A stretch of 64,000 bases of DNA. Origin: Pyrrhoderma lamaoense. Taxonomy: Eukaryota; Basidiomycota; Agaricomycetes; Hymenochaetales; Hymenochaetaceae. The DNA lies in contig NBAZ01000015.1 of assembly GCA_002794735.1 (NCBI GenBank), positions 248,001 to 312,000 on the forward strand, in the 5' to 3' direction. This document shows, piece by piece, positions 36,245 to 49,454 of this stretch. The notes under the pieces are model-generated. The model worked only from the letters and a program-made list of their open reading frames with translations. It was not told where the DNA came from and did no database searches. The position numbers and the translations under genes are program-made. The stretch's first letter is position 1. Each line of letters starts with the position of its first letter.

Positions 36245-36895
36245 CAGGACCCTGATTATACTGATAGATCCCTGGTCCAAAATCTCGGATTTTGGCCGAT
36301 TTTGTACCGCCTCTAAGCAAAAATTGTACCGCCGGACCGGCCTGACGGCCGATTTCAACTAAAAAAATGTACCCCTGCTATACCAGGCTTCAACCGCTTA
36401 CTATATATGGAAATTTTATAAACATACTTTTCCTTCCATTTTAGAACAGTATTACCATATATGAGGTATTAGTAATATATTAGTAATGTATTGGTAATAA
36501 CTAAATTACTAATGCATTACATAGGCATAACCAATAACAAAAATCAATAATAAATATAATAAAGGACGCCAGATACAAGATTAGCGGAGCTAATTTGGAA
36601 ATGTCTATCGATTAGACCTGCCTGGTCTAGTAATGTCAATCGTAATCCCTGCGTCGTACCGGCTCTTTCCAGAGCCTAAATCCTAAAAAAGAAAAAAGAT
36701 TCTGGGAGCCGTCCAGATGTACCTGAAGGGTCAGAATTTATCCACCAAGGTCCATTTTGTACCATCTGAACCTGGGATTTTCAGCCATGGCCAATTTTGT
36801 ACCAAAATCGCGATTTTGACCAGGCTGAAGCGATTTTTCGTCCAAAAATTTGTACCCGATCGACCATGGACCTATCAGTATTATCAGGGGTCCTG
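36245..36895. mobile_element. 651-bp MITE with terminal inverted repeats
   Basis: The element begins caggaccctgattatactga and ends tcagtattatcaggggtcctg; the two ends are inverted repeats of about 33 bp with few mismatches (through cctggtc and gaccatgg). The flanks carry a direct TTATAC (36239-36244 and 36896-36901), consistent with a target-site duplication. The interior codes for nothing and contains six TTGTACC/TTTGTACC or similar words on the same strand, plus an AT-rich centre with inverted attagtaat/attactaat runs. It is a non-autonomous DNA transposon; the superfamily is undetermined and no transposase is in the window. Confidence 0.8.
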
Positions 36896-36901
36896 TTATA
36901 C

Positions 36902-37585
36902 CGCGTTATATGGGATCACATGATTTAGTGACTACGTGACCTTGGTGATTTCATATGGCATGTATAATGCCGTATCGGCCAATGTATCTCAACCTACTAA
37001 TGCATCGATTTCTCATTCATCGTAGATTCAAAATTTGATATACTATCAAGTACTTCGTATTCCTCTTGTACTATCTATTGATAGTGATATATATCAGCTT
37101 TGACTGCAAAAAACATGAAGAGTTATGGTAACTGGAAAAACTAAATTTTACATGGTTTTGTTTGAAAGCCTAAAAAAGCAATATATAATCGACTCTTAAT
37201 AAAAGCTAGCGTACATTAGACCAGAGAGAAAGCTAATCACCTTCCTCTGATATACAATGCTCTATGCGAGAGGATTCTGTAAAGTGAAAAATGGGTTAGG
37301 GTAGATTCGATCTATAGATGGTCATATAAATTTCTTATCTTATACAAACAACTATGATAACGCAAGAGCAGATGAGTTGTAATACATGTACATGTATAGT
37401 AGATGTAACATTATACGGAAACATTGAGTGAAATCATCATAAGAACCAGTTTTTCGTATTGTCCGTGATTAAAGATTATAAATACTTATAGTCCCAAGTG
37501 CGAATGCGGTTGCATGGTTAAAGGAAATGATTAAATAGATGGTGATACAAGATATTGTCGAGAATTACAAAAAATGAGAGCAAAG
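36902..37585. other. Intergenic region between the MITE and membrane-protein gene 1
   Basis: AT-rich with no supported gene. The words acatgtacatgt (37384 region) resemble tacatgtacatgtac downstream of the second paralogue (42535 region), so part of the 3' flank was duplicated with the gene. Confidence 0.45.
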
Positions 37586-40500
37586 TTAAACCTTATACTT
37601 CACCCTTACATCCCCAATTTTTTCGTCAATCTCTTCAATAGTCATCTTTTCGTCGAGACCCATGTTATCCCCGAGAACGCAGGAAGTTGAACAATCATCT
37701 CGTCTCCATGAAGAACAGCCAACCAGCTGATAAGATCAAAGCCACGACGAGGTACAGAAAGTGGCAGACGCGGAACACAGAATCCAGCGATGAGTCCGAC
37801 GACAAGAAGTCCACCAGTCGCAACGAAGAACCATAAGTTCTCGATATGTACTCGTGCTAATTGCTTAGAGGGGTAGATCCGTGCAGCAAGGGAACCGGTA
37901 CCTGCTAAGAATGGAAGTATGTTCGTAGCATCTGCGAGCGCTCGACCCGATGCAAAGAGATCTGCAGAAAGTTCTGTATAGCCTTCTGGTCCAGATCCAT
38001 TTGTGAACGATACAAGCTTATTATCATCGGAAGTTGTTAAACAGTTGTACACACCCAGTTATAGACTATAGAGTTTTACTTACTAGAGGCGAAGGGACAT
38101 ACCAGAAATCTCGACCATTATCCTTTACCATTTGATTGACAGAGTTATCATGAGCTACAGAAAATGCACGGCCTTCCCTGTCGAGTTCAGAGTCCAACTA
38201 ATTTCAGAAGGAGTTCCATTTTCTCCTGCGTGTAATCTCTCCTTAGCCGTCGTCTCTTTTGTCCACACGTCCCATACATCTGTGCTATTAATACTAGTGG
38301 AAGCAGATGCAGAAATCGGACCAAGAAGACGAATAGAAGAGGGAGGTGTTCCTGTAGCATTGAATGTCTCTACTACCCAAGGCTCGTATACTTCAACGCA
38401 GACAGCAGAATCAAACCCAATCCAGGTATCATTGCCATCGGCGTCAGGTATTGGCTCACTATAAACAGGGAATGTTCCATTTGGTGTATATGACGTATTG
38501 AGACGGGCGGATATGATTTCAATCTCAATCCATCCATGACCTGAAGCTCCTGTAATGATAGTTACGATCTATTTTCAATGGTAACGATTATGGCTCTTAC
38601 CCATGTCTACCGGTACACTCTTAAAGCTGTGTGCAACACCGTTGTTGTAAAAGTAGCCTGATAGTGTTTATTTAATGACTTATCAAAAGGAGCGTTAAAA
38701 CCACCTACCAGCGGCTATCACTGAGCTTGCGTTGATACTTTCTGGTAATGTATCATTCCCTTGTAAAATAGTAGACAGATTTACGGCTTTTATGCTCGGA
38801 TATGGAAGTGAAAGATTTGCGAAGAGTTCTTGTACAATAGGTTCCGTTACAAAAACATAGCTGAAATTTGCAACCGTAAAGGGGAGACTTAAAGACGCAT
38901 GAGCGACTTAATATTACGAATCGAACGATAAGCATACATATTTATCGTAGGATCCGGGATCTTTGCACATTGTATTCGGATACCCCACTTTGGAAACCTA
39001 AGAAACATGTCTCTTAGGGTCTCCTGAGAAATGAAATCTAAAATCACTTACTGTACGAATCCTTCAGTTGAAGCTTGTGATAAAGAGCTATCGTCCATGT
39101 TCATCTGAGAGAGAGTCGAGGTATCCTTTATGCTTGAGATTGAGTCGAGTTTGAATGTTCCTAAAGCACTACCATCCGTCCGAAGTTGGCTAGCATAGGA
39201 ATCTGCAAAGTATACAGAATGGTTTGAGGTCTCATCAAAGAATGATACGGCTGATGGTAAGTCCGTAAGGGATGCGAATGGCGCGAGCGTCCAAGTCTGT
39301 GCAAACGACTGCTCATCAGAGCACATATCACGTTCAATTGTTTAAGTGATATTACAAGTGGAGTATAGGTTGCGGCCAAAAAAAGTTGAAGATAAATTAG
39401 ACAGATGAAGAATGGAGGCGAGGCAGCACAAGGTTTCACTTACACTAAACACTCCGACAAGGTTATCTGCACCCGCTAAATCCTCAGCACTGAGCTCACC
39501 CCATACAACTACTTCATCAAAGACATCCGATTGTTGAATAGTGACGGTATCAATGATAACTATACGACCATAAATGAATGGTATACTTGTATTTAGACCA
39601 ACCAGGAATAGGAAAAAAATGATGAATAAACTCCAGGGCGTCCGCTGTAGTTTTAAGAGCAATCATATTGGTTAGTAATGTTACATAGTCAGTAGGTGAA
39701 CAGTAGAAGACGCACTCGTAGCCTCCACGAGCGGCACGGCCGGCACCGCGTATGCTCATACGAAGAAAAAGTAATCTTATTCCTGACCATATGCTAGTAG
39801 GGAATTCAGTCACTCTTGCTAGGTCTCGTACTCGAATCCCGGGTCCCTCATCATTGAAAGCCCCTCCGACCCTACTTTTGTGTATCACCGTTGCCCATGC
39901 TGATGGGTAAACATTCGTAATAAGCAGTCTGTAATAACATATTTGAAGGGGAAGTACACTTACTACAAGCAGCTAGATGTCGACTGGCGAATGCATTGAA
40001 TATTATTGAAAATGTGAATCCTACTACACCACAACCCAGACTGACAATCGTCCGTGCCCAAAACAAGCTTTGATTTGTAGCGATAAAAGCTACAAAACGG
40101 AGAAACGGGTATGTAAAAATACAAAGAGTAGTTACAAGCCCTATAGGTCCCCATATTGGTCGTTCAAATGTATCGTTGCTTGTTTGTGAAAAGTGAGTAG
40201 CACGAGGTACTGGGGCATAACCCTCTGATCCATATGGGGGAATCCAGTATGTTGTCTGGTCCATCTCGTATTCAGTAGCACTAGTTCTTGCGCTGGTACC
40301 CTCAATGGCGCCACGATCCTTGGACAGCCAACTACCTAAACTAGAAGAGACCTTCAACGTTTCGTAGGACGTGTTTCTGTCATCATTAATGAGTGTGTCG
40401 CCAGTTGGGATTGCCGGCGAATGATCATAGTATCCGGAGCTATCTCGTTTGTGACCCGATGGTCTTGATAAGACAGCGATAGGAGGAGGGCGATGACGAA

Positions 40501-40704
40501 AACCAGGAGTGAGTTCTGGGAACTTTGACCAACCGCGTTCAAGATGGAGTTCGATCCTAGCGGCCGCGTTTCGTCTCCAGCCTGATCATCTTGACTAAGA
40601 TTCTCAACGAAATAACCATATTCAGGGTTCAATGGACTAGCCCGCCGCTGCACTTGCAAACCGTAAGGCTCTTTGCCTGTAGTCTCAATCGTAGCATATG
40701 GCAT
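37586..40704 (-). CDS. Multi-pass membrane protein of unknown family, paralogue 1
   Basis: A multi-exon gene on the minus strand with ATG at 40704 (MPYATIETTGKEPYGL). Main exons end or start near 39964, 39899-39762, 39644-39444, 39308-39053, then several short ones and a last exon below 38010. It shares exon order with the gene at 53178-56382. It has paired membrane segments near the N-terminus (LVTTLCIFTYPFLRFVAF, VSLGCGVVGFTFSIIF), another (WSLFIIFFLFLVGL), a long lumenal or external part rich in N-x-S/T sites, and a last membrane segment (WFFVATGGLLVVGLIAGFCV) with PRLPLSVPRRGFD. As given, the frame fails at about three short G/C runs, including GGGG just before 37670 (plus strand CCCC 37670s); one base each would restore it and move the stop to 37586. 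I do not recognise a function. Exon bounds are approximate. Confidence 0.6.
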
Positions 40705-42690
40705 GATGAAAAGAACGAGAACGGGCAGTGTTTTTTACCATCAAAAACAGGTCATATAAATGCGTATGTTAAGCGCTCAGGGCGTTCCGAAGACCCTTTC
40801 GAAATTTCAAATCAACAACATACCGTACTTATATTCATACGTATATACAACTACCTAGACAATGACAAAATCACTTAGTACCCCATTATACAACTTAATG
40901 CATTAACTCATACTCGGATAGTCCGAAATCAGACGTTGGGAGTTCGTTGGGCCTTCTTGTAAATTCAACTGGTCAAGCAATAACTTATAAGATGCGTGCA
41001 ATAGTTGCGGATATCAAGCACTGTAAGTAGTCAGCTGACCTATGGATAACTACCTTTTTACTTGTCATAACGAATTAGCTTGTCAATGCCTAGACTCGGA
41101 TTTTGTCATGGTCTAATTTTGTGTCCATATTGATGTAGTAAGGTATAAATCTCCTGGTACATCGGATAGAATTAATTACCAACTTCATAAGCTTACTATA
41201 GTGGCAAGGCATAGCTATAATAGATCGATGGAAACACATGAAGATGCAATCCGAGGAGACAAGACAAACCTATATTAGTATATATATCAACACTGACTTA
41301 TTGTAACTCCGATCTAAACCATCACTACGGGTGAGTCCAACCACTATGTACTGTCTCTACCCATATGTCCAAGCTCTGCAGACAGTATTGCTCAAGTCCA
41401 CCTACCTATCATAATCATCAAGATATTTGCAACAAGATCTATATGAGAAGCATAATTATTATTTATTACTTTAGCTGGGAGATGGCTTTAGATATATTAT
41501 CCACTATAGATTATCTTGATGACATGGAGTAGGGATTTCATGCGATGAAAGCTTCAGAAAGCCCACTAATAATTTTAAAGAGAGTACTTGTTGTAACTAC
41601 GTGTGTTATCCTTCATCTTGTTTATCATATACTCAAGACTAAACTTCTCGAACTAAGCATGCCAGTAGTAATGTATTCAATCACATGGACATCGAGCATT
41701 ACTTCTTTCTAAGTTCACCTTCTCTGTCTAGAGTGCAGCTAGTTATTTTCCTTGGGTGTGGGCTATCAAGGATTATTTTCTGCTTTCCCCCTTTCTTCGG
41801 ATTTAAAATCAAATTGTATCAGTTCAGTCGCTTTTTTTACGAGATGATCGGAAAACCGATTATCCAGTAAATTTATATTTATGACTGGAAGACTCTAGTT
41901 GGCTGACTACTACTTACTTTACAGCTACCCAACATTAGTTACATCTGCAAGATAACCCATGATGCTCGTATACTGAGTATCTATTACTAGGGATGAAACT
42001 GTGAACTCTAAGAGCAAATAATTTGGGAATCAACTTGAGAATATGCAAATACTATTCGTCTCTCATCTGATGAAAAATGGGTTGCTTCAGCATTATGACA
42101 CACCCGTTTATCTAGAGACATGTCAGGTAGTGACTGCCTTTTCAAACTCATCTTTCAGCATACATACTTGTCGACCCTGTCATCCGTACTCCTGTATCTG
42201 ATAGTACATATGTCAGATTGCCTCAGAATGTGGAAATAAGTTACTCTGAGTTTGGTCTTGTTGTTATCACATCGAGCAGAAAGAGGCTTCAATGGATGGA
42301 ACCTCAAATGATCCTGAGTGATCCTTCAAGACCTTCGTTAATCCTATTATATAAACTTTGTGTTTGCATCCTAGGTACGCAAAAGACAGCCAGAACAAGC
42401 CTCCCAAAGTATCAGGGAAGTCAATGGAAGAGATTTTCCAACTATGTCACCTTCGGGATGGCTATACATACTCATAGAATGTAAGTTTATACGTTCATGC
42501 CAGTGCGGTGATTCTGCAAAAGCTATTAATTGGATACATGTACATGTACATTGTACGGATACATGGAGAAAGAACGACATATTTCCACGGCAGAAGATGT
42601 TAAATAAACTATACTCCTGAGGAGAAGGAAAAGATACCAGTAATAATGAAAGGACGTGTGAATAAATATAGAACACAGCTATTTTCTCTT
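40705..42690. other. Intergenic region between membrane-protein paralogues 1 and 2
   Basis: About 2 kb, AT-rich, without a supported gene. An 88-codon frame at 42218-42484 has no ATG start and no recognisable motif. Confidence 0.45.
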
Positions 42691-45600
42691 TTATATTTTA
42701 TACTTCACTTTGACATCTCCAAGTTTCTCATTAATCTCTTCGATAGTCATCTTCCCATGCAGGCCTATGTTATCCCTGTCCCCGAGAGCGCAGGAAGTTG
42801 AACGATCATCTCGTCACCATGAAGAACAGCTAACCAGCTGATAAGGTCAAATCCACGACGAGGTACAGAAAGCGGTAGACGCGGAACACAGAGTCCAGCC
42901 AAGAGACTGACCAGGAAAAGTGTACCTGTTGCGACTAAAAACCACAAATTCTTGATATGCACCCTTGCTAATTGAGTGATGGGTAGAATCGCGCAGCAAG
43001 GGAGCCGCTACCTGCCAGGAGCGGAAGTACATAAGTAGCATCTGCGAGCGCTCGACCCATTGCAACGAGATCCGTAGAAAGCTCTGTATAGCCTTTTGGA
43101 CCGATGCCATTTGTGAATGACACGAGCTTGATGTCAATATCAGAATAAGTTAGTTATACATCCCCAGAGACAAATACGGAGGGTTGCACGTACTATGGGT
43201 GGAGGGGAATATTCGAGATTCGTTCCCAAACCAATATCCTTTATTAATTGATCGCCAGAGTTGGAAAATACCAAAATGAATGTATTAAACTTTCCTGTCG
43301 AGTTCAAAGTCCAATGGATCTCAGCGGGGCTCCACCTTCTCCCGCATGTAGTCTACTCTTAGCTCTGGTCTCCTTTTTCCATACGTTCCATCCATCTGTG
43401 CTATTCATACTAGTAGAAATATTTGCGGGATCTGACCAAGGAGACGGGTGGAAGAAGGAGGTATCCCTGAAGCATTGTATGTCTCTACTACCCAGGGCTC
43501 ATATGCTTCAACACAGACAGCAGCATCATATCCGATCCGAGTCTCCTTACCTCTGGAATCAGATACTGGATCACCATACACAGGGTATGTTCCATTGGGC
43601 GTATATGTCGTATTAAGACGCACGTAAAGAAGATCAATAGTAATCCATCCATGACCTAGATTTCCTGTTACAATAATTACAACCTATATTCTGTAGCAAT
43701 GAGATTGGCACTTACTGGAGTCAAGCGGTGAGGTCAAGTAATGGAGGATTGACCATCGTCGGAAAAGGAGTCTGATGGATTGCGTAATTTATCTAACTGT
43801 AGTTCAATCTTTTGGTAAAGCGAACTACGTACAACCATATATGATTGAGCTTGCGTTGATACTTTCTGGTAACGTATCGTTCCCTTCGAAGATAGTAGAC
43901 ACATTCATTGCCAACACGTCAGTGCCTGGATATGAAAGTGAAAGGCTCACAAATAGCTCCTGTACAACGGATTCTGTTATAAAAACATATTCGTTTTTTG
44001 AATTCGTATGAAGAAGACTTAAAAAATCCATGAGTGCCACAATGCCAAGGATCAATCGTTAAACACACATATTTGTTACTGGATCAGGAATCTTTGCGCA
44101 TTGTATTCGGATACCCCACTTCGGAAATCTATAAAATCGGATCTGTCGGTTTTCCTAAGAAGAAGATAATGGTACTACTTACTGCAGAAATCCTTCAGTG
44201 GAGTCCGGGAAAGTGAGGCGTCTGACAAGCTTATCAAAGAGGGACTGGAAGCATTCTTTAAGGTTGATATCGAGTCGAGTTTAAATGTTCCCAGAGCACT
44301 ACCATCCGTCCGAAGCTGACTAGCATAGGAGTCTGCGAAGTACACGAGACTATTCGAGGTCTCATCAAAGAATGATACAACTGGAGGTAAGTCCCTAGGG
44401 ACGCGAACGGTGTGAGCCACCAGCCAGAATTTATTGGAAGCGTCTGATCATCGAAACAAATGTTATGTTCGGTTGCAGAATAACGTCATAAATATGAAGG
44501 TAATATAGATTATGTTGTGCGTTAGGAACCATGCCGAGAAAAGATGGAGATAGAAGACAAGGACAAACTAGAGTTCACTTACATTAAATGCATCATCAAG
44601 ATTAGTTGCACTTGCTAGATCCTCAGAACTGAGCTCACCCCAAACGACTACTTCATCAAAGATGTCCGATTGTTGAACAGTGACAGTATCAATGATAACT
44701 ATACGACCATAAATGAATGATATACTTGTATTTAGACCAACCAGGAATAGGAAAAAAATGATGAATAAACTCCAAGGGCGTCCGCTGTAGTTTTAAGAGC
44801 AATCATATTGGTTAGTAATGTTACATAGTCAGTAGGTGAACAGTAGAAGACGCACTCGTAGCCTCCACGAGCGGCACGGCCGGCACCGCGTATGCTCATA
44901 CGAAGAAAAAGTAATCTTATTCCTGACCATATGCTAGTAGGGAATTCAGTCACTCTTGCTAGGTCTCGTACTCGAATCCCGGGTCCCTCATCATTGAAAG
45001 CCCTCCGACCCTACTTTTGTGTATCACCGTTGCCCATGCTGATGGGTAAACATTCGTAATAAGCAGTCTGTAATAACATATTTGAAGGGGAAGTACACTT
45101 ACTACAAGCAGCTAGATGTCGACTGGCGAATGCATTGAATATTATTGAAAATGTGAATCCTACTACACCACAACCCAGACTGACAATCGTCCGTGCCCAA
45201 AACAAGCTTTGATTTGTAGCGATAAAAGCTACAAAACGGAGAAACGGGTATGTAAAAATACAAAGAGTAGTTACAAGCCCTATTGGTCCCCATACTGGAC
45301 GTTCAAATGTATCATTGCTTGTTTGTGAAAAGTGAGTAGCACGAGGTACTGGGCATAGCCCTCGGATCCATATGAACGGCGCCATTTTGTTTTTGGTTGT
45401 ATTTCGTATCCGGTATCGCTAGCTCCTTCACTCAGACTATTATAGACAATACGATCTTTAACTGGACAAGAGCGTATCTCCAATGTTTCTGAGGATGAGC
45501 TTGCGCCATCATTAGTGAGAGTATCGACAGTACGAATTGACGATCGTCGGTCATAGTATTTGTGGCTGGGTTGCTTCTGTCCTGACGGCCTTGATACGAT

Positions 45601-45755
45601 AGTGATAGATCGATTATCTGTTCCTTCTTCAGTGATAATGTCTTGACTGATATTCTTGATATAATGGCTATTTCTAGGACAGATAAACGACCCTGTCGCT
45701 GTGCTGGCAAGGGATAGAGGTCTGTGTCGGTATCGTATTTTGTTAATCCTAGCAT
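42691..45755 (-). pseudogene. Multi-pass membrane protein, paralogue 2 (probably degraded)
   Basis: This copy follows paralogue 1 throughout but differs by several one-base deficits: CCC instead of CCCC at the GSEGYA codons near 45350, GGG instead of GGGG near 45003, and a GGG run near the C-terminus. Some of these could be assembly errors. However, the short exon corresponding to NNGVAHSFKSV in paralogue 1 is replaced by unrelated sequence near 43715-43780 and the N-terminus has no clear ATG in frame, which suggests real decay. The stretch 44680-45340 is almost identical to 39540-40200 in exons and introns alike, while the rest is clearly more diverged. Same architecture as paralogue 1: N-terminal membrane pair, long glycosylatable region, C-terminal membrane segment. 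Confidence 0.6.
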
Positions 45756-45798
45756 GAGTGAGAGGATGAAAACGGGTATTGTTCTTCACATCAGACAC

Positions 45799-46656
45799 AC
45801 TGTCAGAACATATAAGTGTGTCCGTTGAGCGCTGAGGACCCTTTCATATAATCAGACCTAGAACACGATCATATATTTTGTTGATACGTAGTAGATCCAG
45901 ATGTTGATCTATTGATTAGGTGAAACATTTTGCAAGCACAGAAACCAAAGGCTATTTGGGCTCCTCATTGTTCTTACGAGAGATCGGTAGTCATATAATT
46001 ATCTTCTGAGTTATAAATTTACGAATACGCGAGAAATATAATTGGATATTGGACATAGATCGAAGAAAAGAGAATAAATGCATCCTCACCAGTGCGATCT
46101 GAGACACGGATTTTTCTGGTCTATTTGGTCTATTGAAACTCCGATCAAAACCATCATTACAACAAATCAGTACATTCCTTACCTGCACACGCAAGCCCGC
46201 ACTAACAGCTCTAAATTGCTTCTCTTTTTGACTGTGGGAGCTTGGGCGAGAGATCCTTCATATATACCTACTAAAAATTATATATATTTGGTTTCATGAG
46301 TTTCTAAATCAGTTTTCCTCGAAGTTCACCATGGAATCACTTCAGCATATTGATAGTAGTTGGCTCACTGAAGTGGGAAGTCCAAAAGTCATGACAAAAA
46401 TTAGACTTACCATCTGAGGTAGTAATCTATATGACAAATATAATAATTTGGAAAAAAATTGCTCTTCGACATAGAGAGCTCTCAACAGGAAAGGCTTTAG
46501 AAAAGATGATCATTGTCGATTATCTTGATTTGGTATGAGGATCACGGACTAATTACATTAATATTCCGCCACAATTTATAGGTGCGTTCAAAGTTACCCG
46601 AAGATGGTCGCTCAATCCTAATACAGTGTAAATTGCGAGTTTTTATTATTTCCACA
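45799..46656. other. Intergenic region between the membrane-protein and kinase blocks
   Basis: No gene supported; AT-rich with short open frames only. Confidence 0.45.
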
Positions 46657-46917
46657 GAAGCTTTCGTAGCTGCGCTCTATAATAGTATACAAAGTTTATT
46701 TGACTCTCTCTGCATTTTTTGTCAAAACAAAATTTCATGGCCGCATTCTTCCCATTGAATGTTGCCTCATAGACCATGGATCGGTCTGTTCTAGAAGTGC
46801 GTCTTGTCAACATCGCGTCTGTGCTGATATGGATGTTATTATATACATTTCGACTTCAAGAAATTGGCAGAACTGATCATTGGGGAAGGATATCGTTAGT
46901 TTTCCTGTAAAAAACGT
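46657..46917 (-). pseudogene. Truncated kinase-like gene fragment
   Basis: On the minus strand this stretch aligns with the first exon of the kinase-like gene starting at 50770 (for example tcctcatagaccatggatcg and gtcaaaacaaaatttcat on the plus strand). The start codon position reads ACG (46917-46915) instead of ATG, the frame is disturbed and similarity ends near 46657, before the catalytic loop. It is the decayed partner of the divergent gene at 47160. Confidence 0.75.
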
Positions 46918-47159
46918 GGTTGAACTGGAATGATAATATTCACTGTGCGCTCTGACCTCGAAATTTGCCTACTCTAAGCGAGTCTAGATTAGTGAACTAG
47001 TGGAACCATCCTTTTGGTGAAATGAAAGGCAGTTTCATCGATATGGCACACTAAGTGACACTTTAGGCAAATTAGTAGTCAGGTGACTACTGTCACAGTC
47101 ACTATTATTACTGTGTTTTCGGGTAACGACGCGTCGACCCACTCACTCATAATTCAACC
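46918..47159. promoter_or_regulatory. Divergent kinase promoter, copy 1
   Basis: This 240-bp spacer matches the proximal parts of 50771-51387: cagtcacta followed by tgtgttttcgg, the word atccttttggtgaaatgaaag (about 47010), and the palindrome cgacgcgtcg (47127-47136) 23 bp before the ATG at 47160. The same palindrome stands 16 bp before the ATG of the gene at 50770. Confidence 0.55.
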
Positions 47160-48216
47160 ATGACTGTCACAGGAAAACTGATGGTCAAGAGTACTTGTCC
47201 CAGAGATTATATGAGCCAGTATCTCGAGGTCAAGATGTACTCAAAAACATCACATATCAGCACAGACGTCGTGTTGACAAGACGTATTTCAAGAACAGAA
47301 CGATCCACGGTCTATGAAGCAATATTCGATGGAAAAGCTGTGGTCGTCAAATATTGTTTTGACAAAGAAGGCCAATATAGGCTGAAACGAGAATCACTGC
47401 TATATAGAAGTCGTCTTCGAAAGCTTCAAGGGAGTGTTATACCTATATTCTATGGATATTATTCTGGCGATTATCTCAAACTGTACCAGGGTTCCAACAA
47501 AGAGAGATGAGCTGTATTGTACTAGAGAATTGTGGTAAAGAGATTCCTAGACTTGGGTATTTGTCATACGATCAGAGGTATGTTACTAGACTTGCTACGA
47601 CTGATCTACTTGACACTTTGCAAACTAGACTAGAAATATTTGATTTAATGGCACGACTGCATCGTCACGGGCATCATCATTTTGACCTCGCTCAGAGAAA
47701 TATCTGCGTAAAGGACATGAAGTTTCGATTGATAGATCTTGAGGATGTTCATGTCATGTTGGCGGGAATCGAGTTCGTGCTCCTTGTAATTGGAATGGTG
47801 ATAGTCGAAAGCTCAGGCTCGGAGAGGGGTTCCCCATTGACTATCTCAAATGCCACTTCTTGTTGCTTACCGGTGCAACTCTGCGACTGTGGAATCGCTG
47901 TCAGTGATATAGTATTGTGCGTCTTCGTGTCACTAACTTTGTTTTATGCACTATAGCCAGCATCAATAAGAGGTTAGAGATAAGAGGGATAATGGTCGAA
48001 AAGGATCTGGATCAATATCCGTCCCAAGTTATTGTTGATAAATTACTCCCAGGTGGTTGCCATCTGCGTGAAGGACGATTTGATGCAGTTACAGCATGGT
48101 TGAAGGACGTCAAAAAAGAACTTGACATGTGTACGGATGAGAAGGGAGTTGAGGAACTGATTAAGAAGCGTGCTGAAGAATTTCCGAAAGATTACATATG
48201 CAATGCATTTTCTTAG
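47160..48216 (+). CDS. Protein-kinase-like protein, cluster copy A (frame broken)
   Basis: Three exons: 47160-47577, 47629-47899 and 47957-48216. It keeps the kinase landmarks: ATP-anchoring Lys in GKAVVVKYCF, QGSVIPIFYGYYSG, the catalytic loop HHFDLAQRNI (H-x-D and Asn) and IDLEDV in place of DFG. The C-terminal exon carries DKLLPGGCHLREGRFDAV and ends FPKDYICNAFS. These belong to the fungal-expanded protein-kinase-like proteins; substrates are unknown. The frame breaks near 47466 (GG where copy B has GGG) and near 47752 (one base fewer than copy B). The first could be a homopolymer error, the second is not at a homopolymer, so this copy may be a real pseudogene. It is nearest to copy B at 51388. 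Confidence 0.7.
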
Positions 48217-48401
48217 TCTTGTTCCGTATCTCCACCTTACCCTGCAGAAACCAATGGACCCCATTGTTTGACCCAGTTATAAGTGTAAGCTATGTAACAT
48301 GACATAAAAGTATACATAGTACATTATTTGCATGGAATTAACCAAAATGTACGTAGTCAGTATACTATTATAACTTTGAAACCTGGATTTACAAATAATA
48401 A

Positions 48402-49454
48402 TTAGGGTAAAACTCGATATGCCCACTCCTCCGGAAATTCCTGAGAATATCTCCTGATTATTTCTTCAGTAAATTTCTCATCTGAACAATTGTCAAGCTC
48501 TTTCTTGATAACTTTCAACCAGGCTACGATCTCTCCTAATCGATTGATTCGCAGATGGCAACCACTAGGGAGCAATTTGTCAACGGTAACCGGGGATGGT
48601 AGCTGATCCAGATCTTTTCTGACCCATTCTCCCCTTAATTCCAAGTATTTATGGGCTATATCAGGATTAAGGATTTCGTAATGCGAATATGGCTCATCAC
48701 TTGTTCACTCACCAGGATACCACAATCGCATTTTATCACCAATGTATATCAGGGATGGGCACTGAAGTGATTCATTAGGATCCTTCACTCCAAGTTCGAG
48801 TTGTCGACTATCACCTGTCCAGGTACATGGGGCGTACATAAGACCATCAGTATGCTTGTCAACATCCTCAAGATCTATTATTCGGAATTTCCCATCTTTG
48901 ATACATATATTCCTTGCAGCAAAATCAAAGTGCTGGTATCCATGACGGTGCAATTTGACCATTAGATCAAAGATTTCCAATCTATTACACATGCGGTCAG
49001 TCTAGAGCGTCAGAGATAGAGATGAGATTATACCTTTGATCAAATGATAAGCACTTGAATCCAGGAATATGTCTTCCACAATTCTCCAATACAATGCATC
49101 CCATTTCTCTCTCCGTAGCTCTGGCAATCTTCTAGTCAACCTCCCGAATAGTATCCGTAGAATTCGGTATAACACTACCCTGAAGCTTCCGCAGCTTCCC
49201 TCTGTATAGCTTCGCTTCTCGTTTCAGTGAGTCCCGACATTCTTTCTCAAATCCAAATTTCATCACCACCACCTTTCCATCGAATGTTGCCTCATACACT
49301 GTCGATCGATGTGTAGAGGCAATGAGTCTTGTTAGCACCACTTCTGAGCTGATACGCGAAGTCTTCGAGTACATTTTTCCCTCGATGAATTTGCAGAAAG
49401 TGTCGTCTGAGCATGAACTTCTTATATCTAATTTGCCCGTCACCTTGTGGTCAT
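48402..49454 (-). CDS. Protein-kinase-like protein, cluster copy C (frame broken)
   Basis: Three exons on the minus strand: 49454-49034, 48981-48713 and 48655-48402. Landmarks: GKVVVMKFGFEKE (Lys), YRGKLRKLQGSVIP, CIVLENCGRHIPGF, HFDFAARNI (H-x-D and Asn), IIDLEDVD, then VDKLLPSGCHLRINRL and EEWAYRVLP. The ATG aligned with the paralogues is at 49454. The frame is wrong immediately after it and again near 49165, and a TAG stop appears at 49132-49134. About four one-base deficits would be needed to restore it, so it is either a pseudogene or heavily affected by assembly errors. It is the most diverged of the four copies. Confidence 0.65.

Noticed and set aside
42218..42484. 88-codon open frame between membrane-protein paralogues
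   Set aside because: No ATG start, no motif, and no counterpart next to the other paralogues.
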